A DNA stretch of 64,000 bases from Virgibacillus subterraneus (lineage in GTDB: Bacteria > Bacillota > Bacilli > Bacillales > Amphibacillaceae): assembly GCF_900110695.1 (NCBI RefSeq), contig NZ_FOEH01000002.1, positions 310,001-374,000 on the forward strand, in the 5' to 3' direction. Position 1 is the stretch's first letter; the number at the start of each line of letters is the position of its first letter. Position numbers and translations under genes: made by a program. The notes beneath the pieces were generated by a model. The model did not search any database, was not told where the DNA came from, and was given only the letters and a program-made list of their open reading frames with translations. Below, one piece after another: positions 53,036 through 63,193 of this stretch.

Positions 53036-54397
53036 GTGATTAAAAAGCTGTTAATCGCAAACAGAGGAGAAATAGCTGTTCGAATAATACGGGCATGCAA
53101 AGAAATGGAAATTGAAACAGTTGCCGTATATTCTGAAGCAGACAAAGAAGCATTACATGTTCAGTTAGCAGATGAAGCGTATTGTATTGGACCAACGTTA
53201 AGCAAAGACAGTTACTTGAATTTCACTAATATTATGAGTGTAGCTACCTTAACCGAAGTTGATGCAATTCATCCTGGCTATGGCTTTCTTGCTGAAAATG
53301 CTGATTTTGCAGAAATTTGCAAGGCGTGCAATATTAAGTTTGTTGGTCCCACTGCCCAGGCAATTCAAAAAATGGGAATTAAAGATGTTGCCAGAGAAAC
53401 AATGAAAGCAGCTAATGTACCCATTGTGCCAGGGTCAGAAGGTATAATCGAAAACGAAGAGGAAGCAATAAAGATTGCAAATGAAATTGGTTATCCCGTA
53501 ATTATTAAAGCAACAGCTGGTGGCGGCGGAAAAGGTATTCGAATTGCTAAAACAGAAGAGGATTTGATTAAAGGAATTCGAGTAACACAAAAAGAAGCCG
53601 AAACAGCTTTCGGGAATCCGGGTGTGTACATAGAAAAATTCATAGAGGACTTTAGACATGTTGAAATTCAGGTATTAGCCGACCAGCATGGAAATGTTGT
53701 ACACTTAGGTGAGAGGGATTGTACGATTCAACGGAGACTACAAAAGTTGATTGAAGAAACACCATCCCCAGCTATCACACCTGAAATTCGTTCTAAAATG
53801 GGTGAAGCTTCTGTGAAAGCTGCTAAGGCAGTTGACTATGTTGGTGCAGGAACAATTGAATATATTTTCGATCGAACTAGCCAATCATTTTATTTTATGG
53901 AAATGAATACTAGAATCCAAGTCGAACATCCTGTAACAGAAATGGTTACTGGAGTGGACTTAATTAAAGAACAGATTAGAATTGCGAATAATGAAAAGTT
54001 ATCATTTGAACAAGATGAAATCGAATTTGATGGATGGGCAATCGAATGTAGGATCAATGCAGAAAATCCTTTCAAAAACTTCATGCCTTCACCTGGAAGA
54101 ATTGAAATGTACTTACCACCTGGTGGATTAGGGGTACGAATTGATTCAGCTGCATATCCTGGTTATAGCATCCCTCCATTCTATGATTCAATGATTGCAA
54201 AGTTAATAACGTATGGTCCGACTCGTCAAGAAGCTATAAACAGAATGAAGCGCTCTTTGGATGAATTTGTTGTAGAAGGAGTCGATACAACAATTCCATT
54301 TCATCGTCTTATAATGGATAATGATGTATTTGTGAAAGGAGATTTCAATACGAATTTCCTTGAGGATAATCCAATTGTACAGAAGAAGGAAGATTAA
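53036..54397 (+). CDS. accC: Biotin carboxylase subunit of acetyl-CoA carboxylase
   Basis: The product (453 aa) carboxylates biotin on AccB with ATP and bicarbonate. It starts [14 protein letters not shown] and has [11 protein letters not shown], the ATP-grasp glycine loop [10 protein letters not shown] (near residue 162), ERDCTIQRR and [17 protein letters not shown] start after AAGGGGATG. Downstream yqhY begins 12 bases later, and no terminator intervenes. Confidence 0.97.
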   Translation: MIKKLLIANRGEIAVRIIRACKEMEIETVAVYSEADKEALHVQLADEAYCIGPTLSKDSYLNFTNIMSVATLTEVDAIHPGYGFLAENADFAEICKACNIKFVGPTAQAIQKMGIKDVARETMKAANVPIVPGSEGIIENEEEAIKIANEIGYPVIIKATAGGGGKGIRIAKTEEDLIKGIRVTQKEAETAFGNPGVYIEKFIEDFRHVEIQVLADQHGNVVHLGERDCTIQRRLQKLIEETPSPAITPEIRSKMGEASVKAAKAVDYVGAGTIEYIFDRTSQSFYFMEMNTRIQVEHPVTEMVTGVDLIKEQIRIANNEKLSFEQDEIEFDGWAIECRINAENPFKNFMPSPGRIEMYLPPGGLGVRIDSAAYPGYSIPPFYDSMIAKLITYGPTRQEAINRMKRSLDEFVVEGVDTTIPFHRLIMDNDVFVKGDFNTNFLEDNPIVQKKED

Positions 54398-54409
54398 AGG
54401 AGTGAAAAG

Positions 54410-54796
54410 ATGAGCGAACAGCCATTGTTGAACGTAAGTGACGATTCAAGCCTAGGTAAAGTTGAAATTGCACCAGAAGTAATTGAAGTAATAACTGGTA
54501 TAGCGTCTTCTGAAGTAGACGGTATATCATCAATGCGGGGTAATTTTGCAACTGGAGTTGTGGAACGTTTTGGTAAAAAGTCGCATGGTAAAGGTGTGAA
54601 AGTTGAACTAACCGAAACTGGAATACTTATCGATTTATTTGTTGTCTTAAACTTTGGAGTATCTATTCCAAAAGTAGCACAACAACTTCAGGAAAATATT
54701 AGACAAACATTAAAAAATATGACAGCACTGGAAATTGATGAAATTAATGTGCATGTAGTTGGTATCCATATGGAAGGTGCAGAGGAAAACGAATAA
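54410..54796 (+). CDS. yqhY: Asp23/Gls24 family protein YqhY
   Basis: The product (128 aa) has the Asp23/Gls24 core: GKVEIAPEVIEVITGIAS...VDGISSMRG and VNVHVVG-like end (EINVHVVGIHM). In B. subtilis YqhY is linked to control of acetyl-CoA carboxylase activity, and its loss is tolerated only with acc mutations. Clustering with accBC here agrees with that role. Confidence 0.93.
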   Translation: MSEQPLLNVSDDSSLGKVEIAPEVIEVITGIASSEVDGISSMRGNFATGVVERFGKKSHGKGVKVELTETGILIDLFVVLNFGVSIPKVAQQLQENIRQTLKNMTALEIDEINVHVVGIHMEGAEENE

Positions 54797-54801
54797 ATTT
54801 C

Positions 54802-54835
54802 AAGGTCAAAAGAAGTAATTTCTTTTGACCTTAAT
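54802..54835 (+). terminator. Terminator of accB-accC-yqhY
   Basis: AAGGTCAAAAGAAA-type arms (AAGGTCAAAAGAA and TTCTTTTGACCTT) form a 13-base-pair stem. The following T run is short, so termination may be partial. Confidence 0.65.
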
Positions 54836-54846
54836 TTGTTTTCAAG

Positions 54847-54960
54847 GCAGTTAAGAAAGAAAGTATAAATACTTCATTACTGCATTAGCAAAACTAAGTA
54901 CTAGCCATCAAGGCTTGCACTCCAAAGGAGGGAGTTCTAAGAATGCATATTAGGGATCCC
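54847..54960 (+). repeat. Dispersed hairpin repeat family A, copy 8
   Basis: Contains GCAGTTAAGAAAGAAAGTAT, ATTACTGCATTAGCAAAACTA, CATCAAGGCTTGCACTCC, and GGAGTTCTAAGAA. It lies between the yqhY terminator and nusB. Confidence 0.75.
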
Positions 54961-55063
54961 TTTAACGATAGCCCAGGTTATCTTAGATTGGTTTGATTCT
55001 AGCTTTGCATACATAATCATGTTATTATTTGAGAGAGATATGGAATAAAAGGAGCTATGAAAG

Positions 55064-55444
55064 ATGAACCGACATACAGCTAGAGAAAAAGCATTTCAAG
55101 TACTTTTTCAATTGGATATTAATGATAACAACCCTGATAAAGCAGTTGAAGAACATCTTGAAACATTGGAAATAGATGCATTTTTAATGGGGCTCGTTCA
55201 AGGTGTAACAAAAAATAAGACAGCAATTGACGATATTATTTCCTACCATTTGGAAAATTGGACAATTGATCGAATCGCTTCAGTCGAAAAAACAATTCTA
55301 CGTATTGCTATTTTGGAAATAAACTATATAGATGATATACCAACAAATGTATCTATAAATGAAGCGGTAGAATTAGCTAATATGTACGGTGATGAAAAAT
55401 CCGGAAAGTTTGTAAATGGTGTTTTGTCAAAAATCATAGCCTAA
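55064..55444 (+). CDS. nusB: Transcription antitermination factor NusB
   Basis: The product (126 aa) is the all-helical NusB, starting with the RNA-binding motif RHTAREKAFQVLFQLD and having LxLRxAxxEI-type (ILRIAILEI) and NEAVELANMYG helices. With NusE it promotes antitermination on rRNA operons. AAAGGAG precedes the ATG. folD follows 14 bases later. Confidence 0.96.
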   Translation: MNRHTAREKAFQVLFQLDINDNNPDKAVEEHLETLEIDAFLMGLVQGVTKNKTAIDDIISYHLENWTIDRIASVEKTILRIAILEINYIDDIPTNVSINEAVELANMYGDEKSGKFVNGVLSKIIA

Positions 55445-55458
55445 AGGGGGATACAGCT

Positions 55459-56319
55459 GTGTCTGCTGACATAATTAAAGGAAAAGAACTAGCACATAAA
55501 CTAAAAGAGGAAATGAGTAAGGAAGTACTGTTTCTAAAAGAACAAGGCTTAGTTCCACATTTAACTGTAATATTAATTGGAGATAATCCCGCTTCAAAGT
55601 CATATGTAAATGGCAAGAAAAAAGCCTCTGGCGAAACCGGCATATCTTCTGATGTTATAGAAATGGGAGTATCTACTTCTGAGAAAGAGTTGTTGAAGAA
55701 AATACAGGAATTAAATAATGATCAATCTGTCCATGGTATTTTAGTACAACTCCCTCTTCCAAAACACATAGATGAACAACATGTAATCGAAGCTATTAGT
55801 CCAGCTAAAGATGTTGATGGTTTCCACCCAATTAATATTGGACGAATGATTACTGGTAAAGACACATTTTTACCTTGTACTCCATCTGGAATATTAACAA
55901 TGTTAAAATCATACGATGTTACAATTGAAGGAAAACATGCTGTTATTATTGGGCGAAGTAATATTGTTGGAAAACCTGTTGGTCAGTTATTATTAAATGA
56001 AAATGCTACGGTTACATATTGCCATTCAAAAACAACCAAGTTAATAGATTTCACATCAAAAGCAGATATATTAATCGTAGCTGTAGGAAGACCTAATGCA
56101 ATACGTGAAGAACATATCAAAGAAGGCGCTGCAGTTATAGATGTTGGAATTAATCGCTTAGAGGATGGATCACTAACTGGAGACGTCGACTTTGACGCTG
56201 TCTTCGAAAAGGCTTCTTATATTTCACCTGTTCCTAGAGGCGTAGGACCTATGACAATAACTATGCTATTGCAAAATACGATTAAAGCAGCTAAAGGATT
56301 GTCTAAAAGTGAAAGATAA
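55459..56319 (+). CDS. folD: Methylenetetrahydrofolate dehydrogenase/cyclohydrolase
   Basis: The product (286 aa) is the bifunctional enzyme that interconverts 5,10-methylene-, methenyl- and 10-formyl-THF. Catalytic residues sit in SKSYVNGKKKA (Tyr and Lys), GILVQLPLP and DVDGFHPIN; the NADP loop is IGRSNIVGKP. GTG start after AAGGGGG. It overlaps xseA by 11 bases. Confidence 0.96.
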   Translation: MSADIIKGKELAHKLKEEMSKEVLFLKEQGLVPHLTVILIGDNPASKSYVNGKKKASGETGISSDVIEMGVSTSEKELLKKIQELNNDQSVHGILVQLPLPKHIDEQHVIEAISPAKDVDGFHPINIGRMITGKDTFLPCTPSGILTMLKSYDVTIEGKHAVIIGRSNIVGKPVGQLLLNENATVTYCHSKTTKLIDFTSKADILIVAVGRPNAIREEHIKEGAAVIDVGINRLEDGSLTGDVDFDAVFEKASYISPVPRGVGPMTITMLLQNTIKAAKGLSKSER

Positions 56320-57658
56320 TTACCTAACAGTTACTGCATTAACTAAATATATCAAGCGAAAGTTCGATACTGATTCCCATTTAAAAAATATTTGGCTAAA
56401 AGGTGAAATTTCCAATTTCAAACATCATAGTCGTGGACATATGTATCTAACTATAAAAGACGATAATACAAGAGTACAAGCAGTTATGTTTGCAGGCAAT
56501 AATCGTATGTTAAAGTTCACACCTGAAAATGGTATGAATGTTTTAATAAAAGGTGAGATTGGTGTTTTTGAGCCGTATGGTCAATATCAGTTGTATATCA
56601 AGCAAATGGAACCGGACGGAATCGGCTCCTTATATTTAGCATTTGAACAGCTTAAAGAAAAATTGCATAAAAAAGGTTTTTTTGATAAGAGTCATAAAAA
56701 AGAACTTCCGAGGTTTCCTAAAAGTATTGGTGTTATCACTTCGCCTACTGGAGCAGCGGTTCGTGATATTGTTACAACAATAGAAAGAAGATTTCCTATT
56801 GTAAAAACTACTGTAATCCCTGTACTTGTTCAAGGACCAAATGCAGTACAATCTATTTATAATGCAATAAATTCAGCCAATCAGCAAGGTGGTTTTGACG
56901 TTTTAATAGTTGGACGTGGAGGAGGTTCTATTGAAGATTTATGGTGTTTTAATGAGGAAAAAGTCGCAAATGCAATTTTTCAATCATCGATACCTGTAAT
57001 ATCAGCAGTTGGCCATGAAACAGATATTACGATTAGTGATTATGTCGCTGATTTACGTGCTCCTACCCCTACTGGAGCTGCAGAGGTTGCAGTACCATCT
57101 CAACTTGAATTAACTGATAGAATTAACGGAATGCAACGTTCATTAACAAGAATGATGAACGAAAATGTGCAGAGTTCCCAGCAACATTTAAATCGTATAA
57201 AACAATCCTATGCATTCCGATATCCCGAACATTTAATAACCCAAAAAGAGCAAGAACTGGATAAACATGTAGAACGTCTTGAGAAAACGTTTAATTCGGA
57301 GTGGAAAAAGAAAAAAGACACACTTATTAATATGAATACCAGATTTGAAGCACAGCACCCAGAACGACAGCTTGAACGTGCTAGGAAAGAACTAAAGATG
57401 TTCATAAAGCAAACTAATTATTTGATGGATAAAATATTAGAACAGAAAGCAACCAGCCTAAATAGTGCTATTGAAAAACTATCGTTATTAAACCCACTTG
57501 AAACGATGAAACGTGGGTATGCCATACCATATGCTCAATCAGGCAATATAATTAATTCTACTGATGGTGTAAGTGAAAATGACGAAATCGTTGTTAAACT
57601 ATCAGACGGCACACTTGAATGTCGTGTATTAGACGTGAAGGAGGAGAGCAATGGATAA
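56309..57658 (+). CDS. xseA: Exodeoxyribonuclease VII large subunit
   Basis: The product (449 aa) has an N-terminal OB fold (about 5-100, [19 protein letters not shown]), the catalytic domain with [14 protein letters not shown] and [15 protein letters not shown] (about 130-280) and a long coiled coil (about 290-400). With XseB it degrades single-stranded DNA. The start is GTG at 56309 inside folD. It overlaps xseB by eight bases. Confidence 0.96.
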   Translation: MKDNYLTVTALTKYIKRKFDTDSHLKNIWLKGEISNFKHHSRGHMYLTIKDDNTRVQAVMFAGNNRMLKFTPENGMNVLIKGEIGVFEPYGQYQLYIKQMEPDGIGSLYLAFEQLKEKLHKKGFFDKSHKKELPRFPKSIGVITSPTGAAVRDIVTTIERRFPIVKTTVIPVLVQGPNAVQSIYNAINSANQQGGFDVLIVGRGGGSIEDLWCFNEEKVANAIFQSSIPVISAVGHETDITISDYVADLRAPTPTGAAEVAVPSQLELTDRINGMQRSLTRMMNENVQSSQQHLNRIKQSYAFRYPEHLITQKEQELDKHVERLEKTFNSEWKKKKDTLINMNTRFEAQHPERQLERARKELKMFIKQTNYLMDKILEQKATSLNSAIEKLSLLNPLETMKRGYAIPYAQSGNIINSTDGVSENDEIVVKLSDGTLECRVLDVKEESNG

Positions 57659-57884
57659 GGAAAACAATATTTCATTTGAAGAAGCAATGGTACAATTAGA
57701 AAAAATTGTTGGAAAGTTAGAAGAAGGCGATGTTCCATTGGAAAAGGCAATAACTTATTATCAGGAAGGCATGAAGCTTTCCAAAGTTTGTAGCGATAAA
57801 TTATCAAATGTTCAAGAGAAAATGACACAAATTATGAATGAACAGGGTGAACTTGAATCATTTGAGGTACAGGAGGAAGAGTGA
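57651..57884 (+). CDS. xseB: Exodeoxyribonuclease VII small subunit
   Basis: The product (77 aa) is a helical protein with the motif [27 protein letters not shown] (here at residues 8-34), the XseB signature. Several copies bind one XseA. It is coupled to xseA by overlap, and overlaps the ispA start by four bases. Confidence 0.95.
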   Translation: MDKENNISFEEAMVQLEKIVGKLEEGDVPLEKAITYYQEGMKLSKVCSDKLSNVQEKMTQIMNEQGELESFEVQEEE

Positions 57885-58771
57885 TTGTGCAGCAAAAGTT
57901 AAATGATTTTATTAATGAGAATAAATCAATGATACAAGAAGAAATGAAAACCCATATGCACAATTTGGACATTCCAGTTCGCTTAAAAAAATCCATGCTA
58001 TATTCCATAGAGGCTGGAGGAAAACGCCTTAGACCAATTTTGTTGTTGGCGGGTTTTAAGGCATATGGTACTAACATAAAAAAAGTATTATCCACTGCGA
58101 TAGCACTTGAAATGATCCACACGTATTCGCTTGTACACGATGATTTGCCAGCAATGGATGATGATGATCTTCGTCGCGGGCAGCCAACAAATCACAAGGT
58201 ATTTGATGATGCAACAGCCATTTTAGCTGGAGATGCTTTATTAACATATAGTTTTGAACTAATTACCAATGATCCTTACTTATCGGATACGCAGAAAGTT
58301 TATATTATTAAACTTCTTACAGAAGCAAGTGGACCTAAGGGTATGGTGGCAGGGCAAATACTTGATATGGAAGCAGAAAAGAAAGAAATTAACCTTCAAG
58401 AACTGGAAACAATTCATACATTAAAAACAGGTGAATTACTTAGGTTTGCAATTAGATCTGGAGCCTACATTGGGGAAGCAACGAATGCACAGGTTGAATA
58501 CTTGGATGAATTTGCTTATTATTTAGGATTAATATTTCAAGTACAAGACGATATTTTGGATGTAACTGGTGATCCGGATAAAATTGGTAAACCTGTTGGT
58601 AGTGATGAAGTTAACCAAAAAAATACATACCCAAAATTACTGGGGTTAGATGGAGCTATTGAGAAAAAACAATACTATGTAAAAATGGCAAAAAGAGCAT
58701 TGGAAAATGCGAATGCCGAGACATCTTATTTAATGTTACTAACGGATTATTTTAGCAATCGTGATTATTAA
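57881..58771 (+). CDS. ispA: Farnesyl diphosphate synthase
   Basis: The product (296 aa) condenses isopentenyl diphosphate into geranyl and farnesyl diphosphate. The first Asp-rich motif is [14 protein letters not shown] (near residue 86) and the second is DDILD (near 227); GGKRLRP is the substrate loop. GTG start; a second GTG two codons later is equally placed behind AGGAGG. OLE RNA follows directly. dxs, which follows ispA in B. subtilis, is not in the window. Confidence 0.95.
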   Translation: MIVQQKLNDFINENKSMIQEEMKTHMHNLDIPVRLKKSMLYSIEAGGKRLRPILLLAGFKAYGTNIKKVLSTAIALEMIHTYSLVHDDLPAMDDDDLRRGQPTNHKVFDDATAILAGDALLTYSFELITNDPYLSDTQKVYIIKLLTEASGPKGMVAGQILDMEAEKKEINLQELETIHTLKTGELLRFAIRSGAYIGEATNAQVEYLDEFAYYLGLIFQVQDDILDVTGDPDKIGKPVGSDEVNQKNTYPKLLGLDGAIEKKQYYVKMAKRALENANAETSYLMLLTDYFSNRDY

Positions 58772-58799
58772 GCACTTATTAGAATTATTTCTAATAATA

Positions 58800-58808
58800 T
58801 GGTATAAT
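58800..58808 (+). promoter_or_regulatory. Extended -10 promoter of the OLE RNA
   Basis: TGGTATAAT is an extended -10 box about 10 bases before the first base of the conserved OLE closing stem. A weak -35 (TTAGAA) lies 18 bases upstream. It allows transcription of the RNA independent of ispA. Confidence 0.5.
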
Positions 58809-58819
58809 AAAAATATAAT

Positions 58820-59420
58820 AGGAATGGTGCAGTATTCTAGTCAGTCTTCCGTTTCTGAAGGCGGGCCTAAAAATCCGCCAAAGGGCATATCGATGAAGTT
58901 CCTTGTGTTGGCTTGAGGCGCCCAGCCTTGGGTCAGTGCTGGGAGTTAAGGTTTTCGGGCGATCCACAAAGGCATGTGGGCGTTGACCCGATTACCGCGG
59001 AGGCCCATATCTGTGGTGGTAACTAAGCCTAGGGATCACTATGGAATGGGGTATGAACCTGTAGAATAGGGAAAGGGACACCTTATTTGCAGCGTAGCCT
59101 GCCTTGAGTGGTGGTGAGGGGATTAGAGTCGTAAATAACGAGCCAAGTGGCCACTAGCTTGATTATTTTTATCTCTATGAAATCAACACTGCAAAAGAGG
59201 CTAGGGGGCGGTTAAAGACTGCTGAGGAAATCTCCTAGACTGTTCCAAAGACATTTAAAAGGGAATATAGTGCGGACTAAGTGGTAATCCAGTCTAGCTT
59301 TGGGAAACTAAGCTAAGATGATATTAAAGGGGAACCGCCTGTTTGGTAACAATGGGTTATCATCTGGGAAAACCTACTGGACCTAAAGCCGCAATTTTAA
59401 CCTTTTAAGTGACCATTCCT
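58820..59420 (+). ncRNA. ole: OLE RNA (ornate large extremophilic RNA)
   Basis: A 601-nt region with no ORF, GC-richer than its surroundings, lies between ispA and a small membrane-protein gene, the diagnostic site of OLE RNA. Its ends pair perfectly: AGGAATGGT (58820) with ACCATTCCT (59412). Conserved-looking internal tracts include GGCGCCCAGCC, GGGCGTTGACCCG, CCGCGGAGGCCC and CTGGGAAAACCTACTGGACC. OLE RNA is about 600 nt, binds the membrane protein OapA and protects extremophilic Firmicutes under cold, alcohol and metal stress. Assignment rests on synteny, length, closing stem and partner gene, not on an aligned model. Confidence 0.88.
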
Positions 59421-59453
59421 AATTTACATATTCAAATTAGTTAGAGGTAGAAA

Positions 59454-60038
59454 ATGAAATCACAAATAAGAAAATCAGTTAAATTTAGTTTAATTATTGC
59501 CGTTATCACATTTGTGTTAGCGGCTATTTTTTCAATAATCTCATCCTCTATCCTAAGTGAAGTAGCCTGGATTATAGGATTAGTTATTGTATTTTTTATC
59601 GTATTAATTGGTGTCGTTTTCGACATGCTAGGTATAGCATCAACTGCAGCAAATGAAGCGCCGTTTCATGCAATGGCAGCGGAAAAGGTAAATGGTGCTA
59701 AAGAATCTGTTATTATTATTCGAAATGCTGATAAGTTTGCTAGCTTTTGTAATGACGTGATTGGTGATATATCTGGAATTGTTAGTGGTACGGCATCCGC
59801 AATAGTCGTACTCCAAATAGCTAATCTTTTTGGACAGGGTGAAGGTTCAACAATACAAATCGTATTATCAGTATTAATTACCAGTTTTGTTGCAGCATTT
59901 ACAGTAGGTGGAAAGGCAATTGGCAAATACCTAGCAATAAATGCTTCGACTAAAATAATATCTTTTGCAGGAAAGGTTATAGCCTTTATAGAAAGTAACT
60001 TTAAAATTCGCATACTACCAAAAGAGAAAAAAAAGTAA
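59454..60038 (+). CDS. oapA: OLE-associated membrane protein OapA
   Basis: The product (194 aa) has a basic N-terminus, two closely spaced membrane helices (about 12-33 and 38-58), a polar central region with DKFASFCNDVIGDISG (about residue 95), further hydrophobic helices and a basic C-terminus. This fits OapA, the protein that dimerises, binds OLE RNA and brings it to the membrane. It lies 33 bases after the RNA's closing stem, as in other OLE loci. ATG follows AGAGGTAG. The neighbour tlyA starts 65 bases later without a terminator between. Confidence 0.88.
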   Translation: MKSQIRKSVKFSLIIAVITFVLAAIFSIISSSILSEVAWIIGLVIVFFIVLIGVVFDMLGIASTAANEAPFHAMAAEKVNGAKESVIIIRNADKFASFCNDVIGDISGIVSGTASAIVVLQIANLFGQGEGSTIQIVLSVLITSFVAAFTVGGKAIGKYLAINASTKIISFAGKVIAFIESNFKIRILPKEKKK

Positions 60039-60103
60039 TTGGTTAAATAAATTTAAGTACACATTTTCAAACATCCAAATAATTATGCAGAGGAAACTTT
60101 TTA

Positions 60104-60934
60104 ATGGCTAAAAAACGTCTAGATATTATGTTAGTAGACAGAAAATTAATCGAAACGAGAGAAAAGGCAAAACGAGTAATTATGGCTGGGCTAGTGTTCT
60201 CTGAGCAGCATCGACTAGAAAAGCCTGGAATGAAAGTTGATGAAGATATTCCAATTACAGTAAAGGGAAAGATGTTTCCATATGTGGGCCGTGGCGGATT
60301 AAAACTCGAAAAAGCATTAAATTATTTTGCTATTTCTCTCGATAACAGAATTATGGTTGATGTGGGGTCATCAACAGGTGGCTTTACAGATTGTGCATTA
60401 CAAAATGGTGCACGACTTTGTTATGCAATTGACGTAGGATATAATCAATTAGATTGGAAATTAAGAAATGACGATCGCGTGGTTGTAATGGAAAAGACTA
60501 ACTTCCGTTATGTTACCCCTGAAATGATAAGTTATGGTTCACCTGACTTTGCAACAATAGATGTATCATTTATTTCTTTATCAATTATTTTACCGGTTCT
60601 AAGCCAGTTGTTAAGAAACGATAGTGACATAGTTGCGTTAATAAAGCCGCAATTTGAAGCTGGAAGAGATCAAGTAGGGAAGAAAGGAATTGTTCGTGAT
60701 AAAAGTGTACATCTTTCTGTATTAAGAAAAATTACAGACTTTGCTGAAAAAGAAGGATATCATTTAATTAGTCTAACTTATTCTCCTATTACAGGAGGCG
60801 AAGGTAATATAGAGTTTTTGGCTCACTGGGGCTGGAAATCTGAAAAAGAAGGATTTAGACCATCAGATATTGAATTAGAAACAATAGTAGACGATGCTCA
60901 CCAGGATTTGACAGTAAACAAAAAAAATTATTAG
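60104..60934 (+). CDS. tlyA: TlyA family rRNA (cytidine-2'-O)-methyltransferase
   Basis: The product (276 aa, YqxC in B. subtilis) has an N-terminal S4 RNA-binding domain (about 3-65, [20 protein letters not shown] split over its start) and an FtsJ-like methyltransferase domain with the SAM loop [15 protein letters not shown] near residue 85 and a catalytic K-D-K-like set. Members methylate ribosomal RNA, although they were first described as haemolysins. argR follows 19 bases later. Confidence 0.94.
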   Translation: MAKKRLDIMLVDRKLIETREKAKRVIMAGLVFSEQHRLEKPGMKVDEDIPITVKGKMFPYVGRGGLKLEKALNYFAISLDNRIMVDVGSSTGGFTDCALQNGARLCYAIDVGYNQLDWKLRNDDRVVVMEKTNFRYVTPEMISYGSPDFATIDVSFISLSIILPVLSQLLRNDSDIVALIKPQFEAGRDQVGKKGIVRDKSVHLSVLRKITDFAEKEGYHLISLTYSPITGGEGNIEFLAHWGWKSEKEGFRPSDIELETIVDDAHQDLTVNKKNY

Positions 60935-60953
60935 TAGTATATGGAGGCTTTCC

Positions 60954-61403
60954 ATGAGTAAAATCCAACGTCATATTAAAATACGCGAACTAATTACGGA
61001 TAGTGAAATAGAAACGCAGGACGAGCTGGTTGATCGGTTAAAATCACTTGGCTACAATGTAACCCAAGCTACAGTATCACGTGATATCAAAGAATTGCAT
61101 CTTGTGAAAGTTCCATCAGTAAATGGTGATTATAAATATAGTCTACCGGCAGATCAACGATTTAATCCATTAGATAAATTGAAGCGCTTAATTACTGATG
61201 CTTTTGTTAAAATTGAACATGCTAGTCATTTTATAGTATTAAGAACGTTACCTGGAAATGCTCATGCCATTGGCGTTTTAATCGATAATTTGGAATGGGA
61301 AGAGATTATGGGAACTATTTGTGGTGATGATACATGTTTAATTATTTGCAGAACGGAGCAGGATTCAGATTCCATTAAGAATCGCTTTATAAGTATGCTT
61401 TAG
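60954..61403 (+). CDS. argR: Arginine repressor/activator ArgR (AhrC)
   Basis: The product (149 aa) has a winged-helix N-terminus ([17 protein letters not shown] at about 40-57) and a hexamerising arginine-binding C-terminus with [14 protein letters not shown]. It represses arginine synthesis and activates catabolism with arginine as corepressor. TATGGAGG precedes the ATG. Location before recN is the same as ahrC in B. subtilis. Confidence 0.96.
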   Translation: MSKIQRHIKIRELITDSEIETQDELVDRLKSLGYNVTQATVSRDIKELHLVKVPSVNGDYKYSLPADQRFNPLDKLKRLITDAFVKIEHASHFIVLRTLPGNAHAIGVLIDNLEWEEIMGTICGDDTCLIICRTEQDSDSIKNRFISML

Positions 61404-61419
61404 TAATGGGGGGACATAT

Positions 61420-63141
61420 GTGTTAACAGAACTGTCTATACAGGATTTCGCTATTATTGATAAAATATCTATTACATTTAATGAAGGTCTTACTGTTTTA
61501 ACAGGAGAAACTGGTGCAGGTAAATCAATAATTATTGATGCTGTACAATTACTTGCTGGTGGCCGAGGATCAGTTGAATTTGTTCGGCATGGGACGAGTA
61601 AAGCAGAGATTGAAGGCTTGTTCACTCTCGACTCTAAAGATCACAAAATTTTTGCTACAGGCAATTATTATGGTATTGACATCCAAGATGAAATGGTTGT
61701 ATTACATAGAACTATTACAGCGAGTGGAAAAAGTATTTGCCGAGTGAACGGTAAATTAGTAACATTGGCAATTTTAAAAGAGTTTGGAAAGAATTTAATT
61801 GATATACATAGTCAACATGAAACACAATCACTTATGAATTCAGAAAATCATATTGATTTACTTGACCAATTTGATGAAAAGAAAATTAAGAAATCTAAAG
61901 ATGAATACACCAAATTATATGAAAAGCTTTCATCACTAAAAAAGCGATATAAAGAGTTAAGTGAAAATGAGCAGGAAATGACACATCGTTTGGATTTACT
62001 GCAATTCCAAATTAACGAACTGGAACAAGCTGAACTGGTTCCAAACGAAGATGTCGAGTTGAACGAAGAACGTAGTCAATTAGCGAACTTTGAGAGAATT
62101 TATACAGGGCTACAGGATGCATATAATGCTCTCTATGGAGAACAGAAAGGGATCGAATGGTTAAATGAAGCGAATCAAGCACTTCAGGATAACCAGGAAT
62201 ATGATTCTTTTATTGCAGAAAAAGCTGAGGCAATGTCAAATCATTACTTTTTGATTGAAGAACTGATGTATGATTTGCGTAATTATACTGATACATTGCA
62301 ATATGACCCAGGCCGACTTAACGAAATTGAATCCAGATTAAATGAAATAAATCGCCTAAAGAAAAAATATGGGTCATCGGTGGATGAAATTTTAGAATAT
62401 ATGGGTAAAATCGAAGAAGAGATCGAACAAATAACAAACAAAGACTCACATTTATCCAAGTTAGCAGAGGAAATTAATGAAATTAGTCAAGATGCATACC
62501 TGGAAGCAAAACAATTACACGATTTGCGAAAAAAAGCAGCCCAATCATTGAAAAAAGACATTCAAAAAGAGTTAAAAGGTCTCTATTTGGAGAAAGCCTC
62601 TTTTTCAGTTGAATTTGATACTAAAGAAAGTACAGAACAGAGAACGTTTAAAGAAAATGTGAAGATGCATAAAAATGGTTTTGATTATATACATTTTTTA
62701 ATTTCAACTAATCCAGGCGAACCGCTAAAAGAATTAAATAAAACTGCTTCAGGTGGCGAACTATCGCGGATTATGCTTGCGTTAAAGAAAATATTTGCAA
62801 AACATCAAGGTGTAACCAGTGTGATCTTTGATGAAGTTGACACAGGTGTTAGTGGTCGAGTCGCCCAAGCTATAGCTGAAAAAATTTACCAAATATCAAA
62901 TCAATCACAGGTCTTATGCATCACCCATTTGCCACAAGTTGCTGCAATGTCAGACACGCACAAGCTTATTAAGAAATTAGAAAAAAATAAAAGAACCTCT
63001 ACTGAAGTATTAGAATTATCAGTAAAACAAAAAACCGATGAGTTGGGCAGAATGATTACTGGTACAAAATTAACAGAAACTGCTCAAAAACATGCTAATG
63101 AATTACTTGAACTAGCATCAACCTATAAAACCAAAATTTAA
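61420..63141 (+). CDS. recN: DNA repair protein RecN
   Basis: The product (573 aa) is an SMC-like ATPase acting early in double-strand break repair. Walker A is GETGAGKSI (about residue 30), a long coiled coil spans about 150-390, the signature is ASGGELSRIMLAL and Walker B is VIFDEVDTGVSG. The start is GTG after a GGGGGG run; an ATG two bases earlier is in another frame and stops at once. Terminator at 63158. Confidence 0.96.
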   Translation: MLTELSIQDFAIIDKISITFNEGLTVLTGETGAGKSIIIDAVQLLAGGRGSVEFVRHGTSKAEIEGLFTLDSKDHKIFATGNYYGIDIQDEMVVLHRTITASGKSICRVNGKLVTLAILKEFGKNLIDIHSQHETQSLMNSENHIDLLDQFDEKKIKKSKDEYTKLYEKLSSLKKRYKELSENEQEMTHRLDLLQFQINELEQAELVPNEDVELNEERSQLANFERIYTGLQDAYNALYGEQKGIEWLNEANQALQDNQEYDSFIAEKAEAMSNHYFLIEELMYDLRNYTDTLQYDPGRLNEIESRLNEINRLKKKYGSSVDEILEYMGKIEEEIEQITNKDSHLSKLAEEINEISQDAYLEAKQLHDLRKKAAQSLKKDIQKELKGLYLEKASFSVEFDTKESTEQRTFKENVKMHKNGFDYIHFLISTNPGEPLKELNKTASGGELSRIMLALKKIFAKHQGVTSVIFDEVDTGVSGRVAQAIAEKIYQISNQSQVLCITHLPQVAAMSDTHKLIKKLEKNKRTSTEVLELSVKQKTDELGRMITGTKLTETAQKHANELLELASTYKTKI

Positions 63142-63157
63142 TGGATAAATTAGAAAC

Positions 63158-63190
63158 AAAAGCCAGATGCTATACTATCTGGTTTTTTAT
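63158..63190 (+). terminator. Terminator of recN
   Basis: AAAGCCAGAT pairs with ATCTGGTTTT around GCTATACT, followed by T. Confidence 0.8.
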
Positions 63191-63193
63191 TTA

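Noticed and set aside
58820-59420. Fragment of ribosomal RNA or a decayed gene between ispA and oapA
   Set aside because: No rRNA motifs were recognised; the length, closing stem and neighbour fit OLE RNA much better.
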